64,000 bases of DNA from Frondihabitans sp. Leaf304. GTDB lineage: Bacteria; Actinomycetota; Actinomycetes; Actinomycetales; Microbacteriaceae. Both the position numbers and the translations under genes were made by a program. The notes beneath the pieces were generated by a model. That model worked only from the letters and a program-made list of their open reading frames with translations. It had not been told where the DNA came from and ran no database searches. Shown here one piece after another: positions 34,714 to 43,971 of the stretch (position 1 is the stretch's first letter; each line of letters begins with the position of its first letter). Location: positions 1,962,895 to 2,026,894 of the forward strand of contig NZ_LMNV01000002.1 of the NCBI RefSeq assembly GCF_001423105.1, written 5' to 3'.

Positions 34714-34800
34714 AGACGTTTTGCGCGTCATCAAATTTGACGCAGATCGAAATGGCCGACGTTTCGAATCGCGTCAAATTCGATCGGGCGCAAAACGTCT
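34714..34800. repeat. long intergenic hairpin, AATTTGA family, copy 5
   Basis: The outer arms AGACGTTTTGCGC (34714-34726) and GCGCAAAACGTCT (34788-34800) are perfect. The inner arms AATTTGACGC (34734-34743) and GCGTCAAATT (34771-34780) are also perfect. They are separated by short unpaired segments. It lies between two convergent gene ends in a 293-base region where I see nothing else. Confidence 0.8.
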
Positions 34801-34935
34801 CTGGAGAGAGGCCAATCCGGCCCGGCCGGCCGGGGAGCGCCCGAAAGTGCACGAATGGGTGCTCGCACGCCTTCCGGGCCACCAATTCCGCACTCTCGGC
34901 GGCGGCAACGCGGCAGCGGCCCGACGCCAGCGCAC

Positions 34936-36036
34936 CTAACGCCGAACAAGCCCCTCGAGCTCGACCTCGTAGCGCCGGCAAATGTCAGCCCACGTGTAGT
35001 GCTCCAAAGCCCGTGAGCGCGCAGCCGTCGACAACTCCTCCTGCCGGGCGGCATCGCCGATCAGGCCGACGACGGCCGACGCGATCTCCGACGGCGTCGG
35101 CTGCACGAAGACCGCCGCATCGTCGAGCACCTCTCGGTTGTAGACGGTGTCGCGGGCGACGGTCGGCGCGCCGCAGAGCATCGCCTGCACGAGCGCCGGA
35201 TTGGTTCCGCCGACGCTGTGCCCGTGAAAGTAGGCACCCGCGTGCTGCCAGAGGGCGAGCAGGCGACGGTCGTCGCTCAGGTGGCCGAGCCACGTGACAC
35301 GCGGCTCGGCGTCGGCCAGCAACCGGACCGCGTCGTCGATCTCGCCGCCGTAGCCGCTGGATCCTACGATGACGACATTCGTCATGAGAGCGATCGTGCG
35401 GGCCGCCTCGATGAACTCGTGCACGGTGTTCTCGGGCACGAACCGCGCGACGATCAGAGCGTAGCCGCGATGCGTCTGCCCTTCTTCGACGGGGAGGTCG
35501 CCGGGCTCTTCGCCGCCGTAGGGGATGAACACGCTGTCGCGTCCGAATCCGTCGCGCCAGCGCCGGGCGATCTCGCGCGCGTCGGCGACCAGTCGGGTGC
35601 CCCACCACGCAGTGGTCTTGGCCCCGGCCCGGAACATCAGCTTGGCCAGGCGGCCCCACTTGGCGCGCTCCCATTCGATGCCGTCGACGTTGACGAGCGT
35701 CGGGATTCCGCGCAGCTTGAGCAGCGGCAGCCAGAAGCCGTTCGCGACGTTCATCACCAGAGCGACGTCGGGTTTGCGGATCATCGCGTCGAGAGTGGCG
35801 GTCAGCCCGTAGCTGAGCGTCGACAGCGACTTGCTCTCAACGCCGCGGGTCGTCTTCGCTCGGACGCGCGGGTCGAGGTCGGGGTCGTCGTCGCGGGTCG
35901 CCCCGTCGCGGCCGTAGACGGTGACGTCCCAGCCCTGCTCGGCGAGGTGCGGCGCGATCTTTCGCACCGCGGTCTCGAAACCGCCGTAATAGCTCGGGTA
36001 GCCCCGGGTTCCGATGACGGCGACGGATTTCGACAT
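34936..36036 (-). CDS. glycosyltransferase with DUF1972 N-terminus (GT4 type)
   Basis: The 366-residue protein starts MSKSVAVIGTRGYPSYYGGFETAVRKIAPHLAEQGWDVTVYGR, the signature of DUF1972-type glycosyltransferases such as rhamnosyl- or glucosyltransferases of exopolysaccharide loci. The GT-B C-terminal half has LIVARFVPENTVHEFIEA and GHSVGGTNPALVQAMLCGAPTVARDTVYNREVL, with the nucleotide-sugar loop. It is cytosolic or membrane associated. It is divergent from the first acyltransferase of the cluster and marks the left border of the exopolysaccharide block. The donor sugar is unknown. Confidence 0.87.
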   Translation of the reverse strand: MSKSVAVIGTRGYPSYYGGFETAVRKIAPHLAEQGWDVTVYGRDGATRDDDPDLDPRVRAKTTRGVESKSLSTLSYGLTATLDAMIRKPDVALVMNVANGFWLPLLKLRGIPTLVNVDGIEWERAKWGRLAKLMFRAGAKTTAWWGTRLVADAREIARRWRDGFGRDSVFIPYGGEEPGDLPVEEGQTHRGYALIVARFVPENTVHEFIEAARTIALMTNVVIVGSSGYGGEIDDAVRLLADAEPRVTWLGHLSDDRRLLALWQHAGAYFHGHSVGGTNPALVQAMLCGAPTVARDTVYNREVLDDAAVFVQPTPSEIASAVVGLIGDAARQEELSTAARSRALEHYTWADICRRYEVELEGLVRR

Positions 36037-36089
36037 GCACCGAACCCTAGCGGTCCCACCGAGAAACTCTCGTCAAATCCCCTGTTGTT

Positions 36090-36107
36090 ATGTAATATTT
36101 GGAGTGT
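36090..36107 (+). promoter_or_regulatory. AT-rich promoter with -10 TAATAT and 13-mer shared with a distant gene
   Basis: ATGTAATATTT (36090-36100) contains TAATAT at 36093-36098, five bases before the GTG at 36104, so the message is probably leaderless. ATATTTGGAGTGT (36095-36107) is found again, unchanged, at 60898-60910 upstream of the repeat-rich secreted protein. Confidence 0.55.
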
Positions 36108-38278
36108 TGCCATCGAAAGGCCCCGACATCTCTCGTTCAACCCACTTCCGCCCCGATCTCGAGGGCCTGCGCGGCGTCGCCGTTCTCGCCGTTTTCGCGA
36201 ACCACCTCTTCGGTGCGCCCGTCGGCGGGTTCGCCGGCGTCGACCTCTTCTTCGTCCTCTCCGGGTTTCTGATCACCGGCATCCTTATTCGTGAGCGTGA
36301 CACGACGGGTCAGATCGACCTGGTGGCGTTCCTGGTGCGCCGAGCGCGAAGGATCCTGCCCGCCGCCCTCGTCGTCATCGCCGCGATCACTGTCGCCGCC
36401 GCCGCGCTCTGGCACACGCCGCGCGCCCTTGCCGTCGCTCTCGATGCACTCGCCTCCCTGAGCTTCGTTGAAAACTGGCACCTCGTCGCGACCCGCACCG
36501 CCTACCTGCAGGGCGACGGTGGGGAGTCGCCACTCGAGCACTTCTGGTCACTCGGTGTCGAGGAGCAGTTCTACGCTTTCTGGCCCCTGCTCCTCATCGC
36601 GACCGGCCTCGCCACCCGGCGTCTCGGGCGGGGCAGATCAACACGTCTCTCGCGGGCCGTCACCCCGGTTGCGATCGGAGCGATCCTGGTCGCCTCTCTG
36701 GCGTTCGCCGCCTGGCGCAGCAGCGTCGATCAGAACGCCGCGTACTTCGACACCGGGGCCCGCGTCTGGGAGCTCGCGGCCGGAGCCCTTGCGGCCGCCC
36801 TGGCGCCGCTGGCCGCTCGACTCGCGCCGCGGTCTCGACAGCTCCTGTCGACGGCCGGTCTCATCGGGATCGCGCTCAGCCTCCTCGCCCCCGTCGCTCC
36901 ACGTCACTACCCCTGGCCCGTGGCCGTGCTCCCGGTGGGCGCGGCCGTGCTCCTCCTCCTGTTCCCGCCGCGTGGCGGCAGCCGTCTCGCCCGCGTGCTC
37001 GACAATCGGCCGATCCGCCTCACCGGCCGAATCTCGTATTCGCTCTACCTTTGGCACTTCCCGGTCATCATCTTCGTCCGCAGCCTGCTGGGCACGTCGC
37101 CCGCAAGCGCCCTGCTCACCATCGCCCTGGCCGCCCTGCTCGCCGCGCTGTCGTATCGCTTCGTCGAGCAGCCCGCGCTCCGCCACGCGCGCACACCCGA
37201 GCGCCGACCGGCCCGCATCAGCGGAAGCCCCCGTGCACCTCGCCGACGACTGCAGATCGCGACCGCGGCGCTCGTGCTCGTCGTCATCGGCACGGCGACG
37301 ACCCTCCAGCGGGCGAGCGTGCCCGAACTCACCAGCACCGAGGCCGCCGCCGTCGCGACCGATCTCCTCGGCAAGCGCGAATCGGCGCGGGAGCTCTTCG
37401 ACCCGTCATCTCTCCAGTCGCTGATCACCGCCGGCCTGTCAGAAGAGACCTGGCCTTCGACCATCCCGAGCCTCGACCACGCCTTCGACAACCAGTACGC
37501 GCCCGGCATGTCGCTCGAAAGCGGCTGCCTGCACGACGTGACGGCACAAACGACCCACACGATCTGCTCGACTTCGACACCGGGCGCCACCAAGACCGCC
37601 GTGGTGCTCGGCGACTCCATGGCGATCAGCTACCTCCCCATGATCAACCGGGCCCTCGCCGGCCGCGGCTGGCGTGTGGTCGGCCTGGGGTTCAGTAGCT
37701 GCCCGCTAATCGATGCCGCTCTCACCAAACCCGGGCTCGGCACCGCGTTCACCGACGGCTGCGCGCACGCCCGCAAAGAGAGCCTCGCTCTCGTCGACGA
37801 CCTCGACCCCGAGCTGGTCATCCTCTCCGGTCACGAAACGGCTCCCGAGCGGCTCGAATCACCCGAGCCTCGAGCCGGGGCGGGCTGGAGCAGCGGGACG
37901 GAGAGGCTCCTGCGCACCCTCGCGGACGCCGATCGCCAGGTCGTCCTCCTCGGGAGCCCGCCGATGGGCCCACCGATCACGAACTGCGCGACAAGGCTCT
38001 CGTCGCCCCGGCAGTGCGAGACGACCTACTCGGCGGAGCACAGCGCGAAAGACCGTGCCGAGAGGGCGGCGGCCGACCGGGTCGCGGCGGCCGGCCACGA
38101 CGTCCGTTTCATCTCGACCGAGAGCTGGTTCTGCTCGGGCGGGCGCTGCCCGGCCCAGATCGGCGAAACCCTGGTGCGCATCGACGACAGCCACCTGACG
38201 AACGCGATGTCCGAGGCTCTCGGGGCGGTCGCCCGAGACGTGCTGCTCAGGGCGCCGGGCGCGGATCCTTCGGTCTGA
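36104..38278 (+). CDS. OafA/YrhL-type acyltransferase with C-terminal SGNH domain (first)
   Basis: The 724-residue protein acetylates or otherwise acylates a cell-surface polysaccharide. Residues about 10-360 are an acyltransferase-3 membrane domain with FRPDLEGLRGVAVLAVFANHL (catalytic His), GVDLFFVLSGFLITGIL and HFWSLGVEEQFYAFWPLLL. Residues about 440-720 form an extracellular SGNH domain with VVLGDSMAISYL (Ser of block I) and RIDDSHLTNAMS (Asp and His of block V). The start is the GTG five bases after a -10 box; a TTG three bases later is an alternative. The frame is open further upstream, but that part overlaps the divergent glycosyltransferase start. Confidence 0.88.
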   Translation: MLPSKGPDISRSTHFRPDLEGLRGVAVLAVFANHLFGAPVGGFAGVDLFFVLSGFLITGILIRERDTTGQIDLVAFLVRRARRILPAALVVIAAITVAAAALWHTPRALAVALDALASLSFVENWHLVATRTAYLQGDGGESPLEHFWSLGVEEQFYAFWPLLLIATGLATRRLGRGRSTRLSRAVTPVAIGAILVASLAFAAWRSSVDQNAAYFDTGARVWELAAGALAAALAPLAARLAPRSRQLLSTAGLIGIALSLLAPVAPRHYPWPVAVLPVGAAVLLLLFPPRGGSRLARVLDNRPIRLTGRISYSLYLWHFPVIIFVRSLLGTSPASALLTIALAALLAALSYRFVEQPALRHARTPERRPARISGSPRAPRRRLQIATAALVLVVIGTATTLQRASVPELTSTEAAAVATDLLGKRESARELFDPSSLQSLITAGLSEETWPSTIPSLDHAFDNQYAPGMSLESGCLHDVTAQTTHTICSTSTPGATKTAVVLGDSMAISYLPMINRALAGRGWRVVGLGFSSCPLIDAALTKPGLGTAFTDGCAHARKESLALVDDLDPELVILSGHETAPERLESPEPRAGAGWSSGTERLLRTLADADRQVVLLGSPPMGPPITNCATRLSSPRQCETTYSAEHSAKDRAERAAADRVAAAGHDVRFISTESWFCSGGRCPAQIGETLVRIDDSHLTNAMSEALGAVARDVLLRAPGADPSV

Positions 38279-38289
38279 CCCGCTTCGAC

Positions 38290-38706
38290 TCAGTCGTTGC
38301 CGAGCACTTGCAAGACTTCAGGATCCGACTCGGTCAAGAACGCGGTCAGCCTCTCGACCTCCTCCGTCTCGCCGATTGCAGCGGCTCCGCGCCGCAGGGC
38401 GAAGAGTGCCCGCAGCACCCCCCGGTTCGGCTCGTGCGACCACGGCACGGGCCCGTGCCCACGCCAGCCGGCCTTGCGAAGAGAGTCGAGGCCGCGGTGG
38501 TAGCCGACGCGCGCGTAGGCGTAGGCCTCGAGGTCGCGACCGCCGCCGAGGGCCGTCTCGTCGGCCAAGAGCGCCCATGCCAGTGACGACGACGGGTGCG
38601 CCGAGACGATTTCGACCAGCGGAGTACCCGCGGCCAGTGCCGCCTGCACGTCTGGCTCGTCGGGCAAGAGGGTCTCGGGCACACCGAGGAGGTTGTTTGC
38701 GGGCAT
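38290..38706 (-). CDS. DUF3151 family protein
   Basis: A 138-residue acidic protein, conserved across actinobacteria, beginning MPANNLLGVPETLLPDEPDVQAALAAGTPLVEIVSAHPSSSLAWALLADETALG. The family landmarks include AYAYARVGYHRGLDSLRKAGWRGHGPVPWSHEPNRGVLRALFALRRGA, which resembles a short helical TPR-like repeat. No biochemical function is known. It lies between two exopolysaccharide genes on the opposite strand and is more likely a housekeeping gene than part of that system. The start ATG has no strong ribosome binding site. Confidence 0.88.
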   Translation of the reverse strand: MPANNLLGVPETLLPDEPDVQAALAAGTPLVEIVSAHPSSSLAWALLADETALGGGRDLEAYAYARVGYHRGLDSLRKAGWRGHGPVPWSHEPNRGVLRALFALRRGAAAIGETEEVERLTAFLTESDPEVLQVLGND

Positions 38707-38740
38707 GACGGCAGAGTACTGCCTTGCTCTGAGCCTTCCT

Positions 38741-38773
38741 TTGTTTAATGTGAAATGCTAGATTGTTCACTCC
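38741..38773 (+). promoter_or_regulatory. AT-rich promoter region of the BY-kinase gene with a GGAGTG-type motif
   Basis: TTGTTTAATGTGAAATGC is followed by TAGATT (38759-38764), a possible -10, and by GTTCACTCCG (38764-38773). The latter is a nine of ten match to GTTTACTCCG at 60925-60934. It contains the complement of the GGAGTG core seen at 36101 and 60904. Confidence 0.4.
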
Positions 38774-38834
38774 GATACGTTTTGAGCGGACAACCCCTCT
38801 TTCTTCCGCTCCTCGACAACATCAGGCAGGGAAC

Positions 38835-40253
38835 ATGCAACTCAACGACTACATCCGCATCGTTCGCAGGCGATGGGCGACGATCGTCGTCGTGACTCTC
38901 GTCGCCGTCTCGTGCGCTGCGGCCTACACGATCACAGCGACGAAGACCTACGTCGCATCTACGCAGCTCTTCGTCTCCGTGCAGGCAGCCGACGCCAGCA
39001 GCGCCGTCGAGGCCGTTCAGGGCACGAGCGCCGCCCAGGAGAAGGTCCGCACCTATGTGGGTGTGATCAAGAGCTCGACCGTCCTCGCGCCGGTGATCAA
39101 AAAACTGCATCTCACTACGACGCCGGCCGCTCTGGCCGATCGCGTCACGGCGACCGCGAACTCCAACACGACGCTGATGGACGTCGCGGTGACCGACACC
39201 GACCCCCAGCGCGCGGCCGAGATCGCGAACGCGGTCGGGGCGAGCTTCACCACCGAGGTCCTCGACCTCGAGTCCCCACTGGCGGGCGGGTCGAGCCTGG
39301 TGAAGGTCCGCACGATCGAGCCCGCAGTCGTGCCGGGCTACCCCTCGTCGCCGCGCGTGCTGTTCACTCTCGCCCTGGGCGGGCTCATCGGCCTCGCTGC
39401 CGGATTCTCTGTCGCGGTGCTGCGTTCGGCACTCGACACCCGCATCCACGGCAGCTCCGATGTCGAAGGAATCACCACGGTTCCTATTCTGGGTGGCATC
39501 AGCTTCGACCCGTCGATCAAGAATCGACCGCTCATCGTCCGCGCCGACCCTCGAAGCCCTCGAGCCGAGGCGTTCCGCGCGCTTCGAACGAACCTCCAGT
39601 TCGTCGATATCGGCGCGACGAAGCGGTGCTTCGTGACGACCTCGTCGGTGCCCTCGGAGGGGAAGACGACCACGACCGCGAACTTGGCCATCGCCATCGC
39701 CGAGAGCGGCGCCACGGTCGTGCTCGTCGACGGAGATCTTCGTCGACCGCGCATCGCCGAGATCATGGGGCTCGAGGGCGCCGTGGGCCTGACCGACATC
39801 CTGATCGGGCGCGTCGAGCTCGAAGACGCTCTCCAGCCCTGGGGCCGCGGCAGCCTCACGGTGCTCCCCGCGGGCAGCATTCCGCCGAACCCCAGCGAGC
39901 TTCTCGGGTCGGCTGGCATGCACGCCCTCATCCGCGAACTGACCGCCGCCTACGACTACGTTCTCGTCGACGCACCCCCCACGCTTCCCGTCACCGACGC
40001 CGCGCTCCTGAGCACCGTCACGAGCGGTGCCCTCGTCGTCGCCGCGGCGGGCCGCACGACGAAGAACCAGCTCCGAAGCGCGCTCGACAACCTCGAGCGG
40101 ACGGGCAGCCACCCCGCCGGCGTCATCCTGACCATGCTTCCGGCTAAGGGCCCCAATGCCTATGGCTACGGCTCCTACGACGCGTACTACGGCATCGACG
40201 GCAAAGACCCGTCGCTCGAGACCGACGCTCTCATCTCCGGCCGCCACCGATGA
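38835..40253 (+). CDS. polysaccharide co-polymerase / tyrosine autokinase (Wzz-BY-kinase)
   Basis: The 472-residue inner-membrane protein sets polysaccharide chain length and autophosphorylates on tyrosine. Residues 1-195 form a Wzz unit with two membrane helices (IVVVTLVAVSCAAAYTITA and VLFTLALGGLIGLAAGFSVAVL) around an extracellular helical part. The kinase half has Walker A SVPSEGKTTTTANLA at about 270-284, Walker A' VVLVDGDLRRPR at about 295-306 and Walker B YVLVDAPP near 376. A Tyr-rich tail (YGYGSYDAYYG, about 441-451) is the likely phosphorylation cluster. I start at the ATG at 38835 after GGCAGGGA. It is first in a run of five overlapping or close genes. Confidence 0.93.
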   Translation: MQLNDYIRIVRRRWATIVVVTLVAVSCAAAYTITATKTYVASTQLFVSVQAADASSAVEAVQGTSAAQEKVRTYVGVIKSSTVLAPVIKKLHLTTTPAALADRVTATANSNTTLMDVAVTDTDPQRAAEIANAVGASFTTEVLDLESPLAGGSSLVKVRTIEPAVVPGYPSSPRVLFTLALGGLIGLAAGFSVAVLRSALDTRIHGSSDVEGITTVPILGGISFDPSIKNRPLIVRADPRSPRAEAFRALRTNLQFVDIGATKRCFVTTSSVPSEGKTTTTANLAIAIAESGATVVLVDGDLRRPRIAEIMGLEGAVGLTDILIGRVELEDALQPWGRGSLTVLPAGSIPPNPSELLGSAGMHALIRELTAAYDYVLVDAPPTLPVTDAALLSTVTSGALVVAAAGRTTKNQLRSALDNLERTGSHPAGVILTMLPAKGPNAYGYGSYDAYYGIDGKDPSLETDALISGRHR

Positions 40254-41329
40254 GGCCCACACGCCCTCGAGTCGTCTACTACCGAATCCACGACCGCACG
40301 TACCCGCGCAACTCGCGAATCCGGCGCTACCTGGCCGATGCGGGCTTTGAAGTCGTCTCACCGCGACCGAGTCGAGTGCGGGGTCGAATCGTGCGACTGG
40401 CGCACGACGTCTTCCGCCTCTGGGCCGAGGCGCGACGCTCGCAGGTCGTCGTGCTCTCCGAACTCCGCCTCGCACACGCCCCCTTCGTCGCCCTCGTCGG
40501 CCGCCTGACGCGCTGCACCGTCGTGATCGACGGGTTCGTCGGCCTTCACGAAACAGCCGTGGGCGATTGGAAAGCCGTCTCACCGACCTCGTTTCGCGCC
40601 CGGCTCCTCCGACTGCAAGACCGTCTGGCGGTCGCCTGGTCAGACGTCTACCTCATCGACACCGAAGTGCGAGCAGCCGCCGTCAGACTTGACCATCCGC
40701 GAGCGCGCTGCGTTCTGGCGCTGCCCGTCGGTGCGCCCCCGTGGGCCACGCCCCAGCCGGCCCGAACGACCAGCGAGCCCCTGCGCATCCTGTACTACGG
40801 CAACTACATTCCTCTGCACGGGCTCGACATCGTCATCGAGGCCCTCGGCTCGCTTGCCCCGCGCCGGGCGTTCAGTGCGACATTCGTCGGCAACGGCAGC
40901 CTGCGTCCGGCCATCGAGGCCCGCGCCGTCAATCTGGGTATCGCGAACGACTGCGTCTTTCTCGACTCCGTTCCCGAAGAGGCACTCCTATCCGTGATCG
41001 CGTCGACGGACGTCGTGCTCGGGACGTTCGGCACATCCGCAAAGGCCCAGTCAGTCGTCGCCAACAAGGTCTGGCAGGGGCTCGCCTGCGGTCGCGTCGT
41101 CGTGACCCGCGACACCGCCGCGGTTCGGGAACTCGCGCCGATCGCGCGAAATCTTCTCGTCGGCGTGCGCTCCCCGCATTCCGCCGAACTGGCCGACACG
41201 CTTGCCGAGCTCAGCCCGGCAGACGCCGACACCTCGATCGCGACAGACCTCGAGACCTGGGTGGCAGGCGAATACGCGCAGTTCGGAGACATTCTGCGCG
41301 ACCTCGTCGAGAGCCGATGCCGCCAATGA
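40250..41329 (+). CDS. glycosyltransferase, GT-B fold (GT4-like)
   Basis: The 359-residue cytosolic enzyme should add one sugar to the lipid-linked repeat unit. The N-terminal half begins RVVYYRIHDRTYPRNSRIRRYLADAGFEVV. The C-terminal half has LRILYYGNYIPLHGLDIVIEALGSL, FVGNGSLRPAIEARAVNLGI, FLDSVPEEALLSVIASTDVVLGTFG and VANKVWQGLACGRVVVTRDTAAVREL, which are GT4 nucleotide-sugar binding features. It overlaps the BY-kinase stop by four bases and its own stop overlaps the flippase start. Confidence 0.88.
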   Translation: MRPTRPRVVYYRIHDRTYPRNSRIRRYLADAGFEVVSPRPSRVRGRIVRLAHDVFRLWAEARRSQVVVLSELRLAHAPFVALVGRLTRCTVVIDGFVGLHETAVGDWKAVSPTSFRARLLRLQDRLAVAWSDVYLIDTEVRAAAVRLDHPRARCVLALPVGAPPWATPQPARTTSEPLRILYYGNYIPLHGLDIVIEALGSLAPRRAFSATFVGNGSLRPAIEARAVNLGIANDCVFLDSVPEEALLSVIASTDVVLGTFGTSAKAQSVVANKVWQGLACGRVVVTRDTAAVRELAPIARNLLVGVRSPHSAELADTLAELSPADADTSIATDLETWVAGEYAQFGDILRDLVESRCRQ

Positions 41330-42576
41330 CCATCCGCCACACCGCCGCCACGACACCCCGCTCCACCCCGGCCGCCCGCACGGGTGCGCTCCTCCTGTTC
41401 GCCGGAGCGCCAGTCCTCGGTGCGGCAGCGCCTCTCGCGATGACCATCGCAGTCACTCGGGGCCTCGGTGCCACCGGCTGGGCGTCACTGGCCCTGGCTC
41501 TCGCCATCGGCAACGCCAGCACCACGGTCGCCGAATTGGGCTGGGGCGTTGTAGGCCCCCAGCAGGTCGCTCGCCACCCCGATTCCCGCCATGACCTCTA
41601 CCGCTCGGCTCTGGCCTCCAAGCTCGTCGCTCTCGTCGTGATCACCCCACTCGCGGCGGTCCTCGCGTTCCTGCTCGCCCCGGTCGATCCCGTCGGCGCC
41701 GCGTTCGTCGGGGCCGGTGGCGCGATGGCCTCCCTCAGCCCCGCGTGGTTCTTTGTCGGAGCCGGCCGCCCCGGCCTGACGCTGGTCTGCGACACGCTGC
41801 CGCGCTTGGTTCTCTCGCTCGGCGCCGCCTGGCTCATCGTCCGCGGCGCTTCCCTCGCGTTCTACGGGACCGCACTCGTCACGTCGTCGGTTGTGGCCTG
41901 GATCCTCGCCTCTGTGATCGCGGGGCTTCCGCTCGTTCCGCGAGCGCGCGACTTCACGCGGGCGCCCGAGACGCTCCGACGCCAGGCGGTCGTCGTGTCC
42001 GGGCGAGCCGTGAGCATCGTCTATACGGCACTCCCCTCGGTCGCCCTCGGCGCACTGGCTCCCGGCGCGGTCGCCCTCTACGCCGCCGTCGACCGACCGC
42101 TGCGCATGGGAGTCGTCGTGCTCGGGGCCATCCCGGCTCGCCTGCAGGCCTATCTCGGCGTGGTCGACCGGCGACTCGCCCAGCACCGGGCCCGCAACGC
42201 TCTGCTGATCAACGCCGGCATGGGGGTCGCCGCCGCCCTCGTCTTCGGTGCCGGCATGCCCGCGGTCTGGGGCGTTCTGTTCGCAGACGCCGTTCCGATG
42301 GATGCGGCCCTCATCGCTCTCGGATCACTGCTGGTCGCCGTGATGTGCGCATCCCGCGGGTTCGGCATCGTGCTGGTCGCCTTCGACGCGTCCAACGACA
42401 TCACGCGAGCCATTCTGGCGGCGGCGGCAGTGGCCCTCGCGCTCGTCCCCGCGCTCTCTCTCGCCGCCGGGGCCACCGGGGCGGTCGTCGCTGTCATCGT
42501 CGCCGAGGTCACGGCGCTTGCAGTTCAGGGCCTCTGCGTGTGCCGTCGATGGCACGCGACGGTGCCCGCCCGGTGA
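41326..42576 (+). CDS. oligosaccharide flippase (Wzx-like, MATE/MVF superfamily)
   Basis: The 416-residue protein has about twelve membrane helices, few charges inside the helices and short loops. Features are LLLFAGAPVLGAAAPLAMTIAVTRGLGATGWASLALALAIGNASTTVAELGWGVVGPQQVA and AALPSVALGALAPGAVALYAAVDRP-type helices, typical of polysaccharide flippases that move lipid-linked units across the membrane. I use the ATG at 41326, which overlaps the glycosyltransferase stop (ATGA); an in-frame ATG at 41317 is an alternative. It is most likely Wzx for the product of this locus. Confidence 0.85.
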   Translation: MTIRHTAATTPRSTPAARTGALLLFAGAPVLGAAAPLAMTIAVTRGLGATGWASLALALAIGNASTTVAELGWGVVGPQQVARHPDSRHDLYRSALASKLVALVVITPLAAVLAFLLAPVDPVGAAFVGAGGAMASLSPAWFFVGAGRPGLTLVCDTLPRLVLSLGAAWLIVRGASLAFYGTALVTSSVVAWILASVIAGLPLVPRARDFTRAPETLRRQAVVVSGRAVSIVYTALPSVALGALAPGAVALYAAVDRPLRMGVVVLGAIPARLQAYLGVVDRRLAQHRARNALLINAGMGVAAALVFGAGMPAVWGVLFADAVPMDAALIALGSLLVAVMCASRGFGIVLVAFDASNDITRAILAAAAVALALVPALSLAAGATGAVVAVIVAEVTALAVQGLCVCRRWHATVPAR

Positions 42577-42616
42577 CCCCACTCCTCCCAGACCCCTCCT
42601 CCCCGAAGGTTCCCTG

Positions 42617-43957
42617 ATGCTCATCGCTCTCGCTGCCCCGCTTGGCGCCGGCCTCTTCTTCCTCCTCAGCACCCTCGTCCAGCCCGCGCGCCTGCGCGGG
42701 ATCGCCGTCGCGCTGACCGTGACCGCCCTGTGTCTCTTCTGGTCACGGACGAGCCCGCAGAGCGTCAAAGACGCCACCATCGCCGCCTCGCTCCTCTTCC
42801 TCGCCCTGACTGCCCTGTCGCCCCGTGCGCACGCGAGCATTCGGACGTCGATATCGCCCCTCATTCCCCTCACGGCCTTGTTCTTCGGCTGTGCCCTGGC
42901 GACGACACAACTGACCAACCCCGAGGGGGTCGGCTTCCTGCTTCGTCTAGTGGGCCTGTCGCTGCTGCTCATCACCGTCGTCGGCCAATTCACCCGAGAC
43001 GACATAGCGTCACTGCGCCGAGGGCTCATCGCGAACGGGGCGATCCAGGTCGCCCTGGGGCTGATCGAACTTCTCATCACTCACCGCCCGGTCCTCTGGG
43101 GCTACCTGATCTACGGCAACGGACGCGGGCTGAACAACGAGAACCACCTCCTCGGCGATGCGGTGTCGCGAGTGCAGGGAAGCCTCGGCCACCCGATTCC
43201 GTTCTCGGTGGTCATCACCATCGCCCTGGTCCTCCTGCTTGTCGAGTGGAAGACCTTCTCCAGGCCGTGGGCTCTTCTCCTACTCGCCCTCTTCGCGGCG
43301 AGCCTGATCCTGTCGGGGTCACGAAGCGGGATCCTCGCCGCTATCCTCGGGGTCGCCTACGTCCTCCTGAACGGGAAGACCCTGTCGAGTCGATGGCGGG
43401 GGCTCCTCGCCGTCGCCGCCGGCGCCGCGGCCATCGCGCTCAACGCCGACTCCGTCGGTGCGATCGTCGGCGAACTCGTCGACTCCGGCTCCTTCTCGAA
43501 CCGTCAGGGAAACCTCTCGTACGTGCCCGCTCTGCTGGCGCGACCCCCGTGGGAGTCGCTCTGGGGCAGCGGTGCGGCCACACAGCAGCTGCTGTTCGAC
43601 CGCGGGCTCCTGCTCAACAACGGTCTCAACGTCGTCGACAACCAGCTCGTGACCACCCTCGCCACCCAGGGCGTGGTCGGGCTCCTGCTCCTCGTCCTCC
43701 TCGTACTCGTCGGGTGGCGCGCAACCGATGCGGCGGGGCGGGCAGCAATCCTCCCCATGGTCGTCATGCTCTGCTCTTTCGACTACCTCGCTTTCGCGTC
43801 GATGGTGAGCATCCTGATCGTCTGTCTCGCCATGCCCCGTGTCGAAACGGTGCTGACCGCCGACGACAGGGCCTGTGAGGAAGGCCAGCAGGCAAGCAAA
43901 CCGATGGCCAAAATGAGAAACATCAACCGCGAAACGACACAGGCCATTTCGATATAA
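42617..43957 (+). CDS. O-antigen ligase/polymerase-like membrane protein (Wzy/WaaL-like)
   Basis: The 446-residue protein has about eleven membrane helices and one large outer loop (residues about 275-345: VGAIVGELVDSGSFSNRQGNLSYVPALLARPPWESLWGSGAATQQLLFDRGLLLNNGLNVVDNQL). NLTGSRSG-like ILSGSRSGILAAILG and the loop Arg residues are typical of the Wzy/WaaL family that joins repeat units or transfers the chain. The ATG at 42617 has GAAGG about eight bases upstream. The C-terminal tail is charged and probably cytosolic. It lies between the flippase and the second acyltransferase. Polymerase is more likely than ligase, given the Wzz protein next to it. Confidence 0.82.
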   Translation: MLIALAAPLGAGLFFLLSTLVQPARLRGIAVALTVTALCLFWSRTSPQSVKDATIAASLLFLALTALSPRAHASIRTSISPLIPLTALFFGCALATTQLTNPEGVGFLLRLVGLSLLLITVVGQFTRDDIASLRRGLIANGAIQVALGLIELLITHRPVLWGYLIYGNGRGLNNENHLLGDAVSRVQGSLGHPIPFSVVITIALVLLLVEWKTFSRPWALLLLALFAASLILSGSRSGILAAILGVAYVLLNGKTLSSRWRGLLAVAAGAAAIALNADSVGAIVGELVDSGSFSNRQGNLSYVPALLARPPWESLWGSGAATQQLLFDRGLLLNNGLNVVDNQLVTTLATQGVVGLLLLVLLVLVGWRATDAAGRAAILPMVVMLCSFDYLAFASMVSILIVCLAMPRVETVLTADDRACEEGQQASKPMAKMRNINRETTQAISI

Positions 43958-43970
43958 GGTATAAATACCT
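43957..43970 (+). promoter_or_regulatory. palindromic -10 region before the second acyltransferase
   Basis: AGGTATAAATACCT is an inverted repeat with a two-base centre. It contains TATAAA (43960-43965), six bases before the GTG start at 43972. A second candidate -10 (TATAAG) lies at 43952-43957. The gene is therefore probably transcribed separately from the polymerase gene and without a leader. Confidence 0.55.
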
Positions 43971-43971
43971 C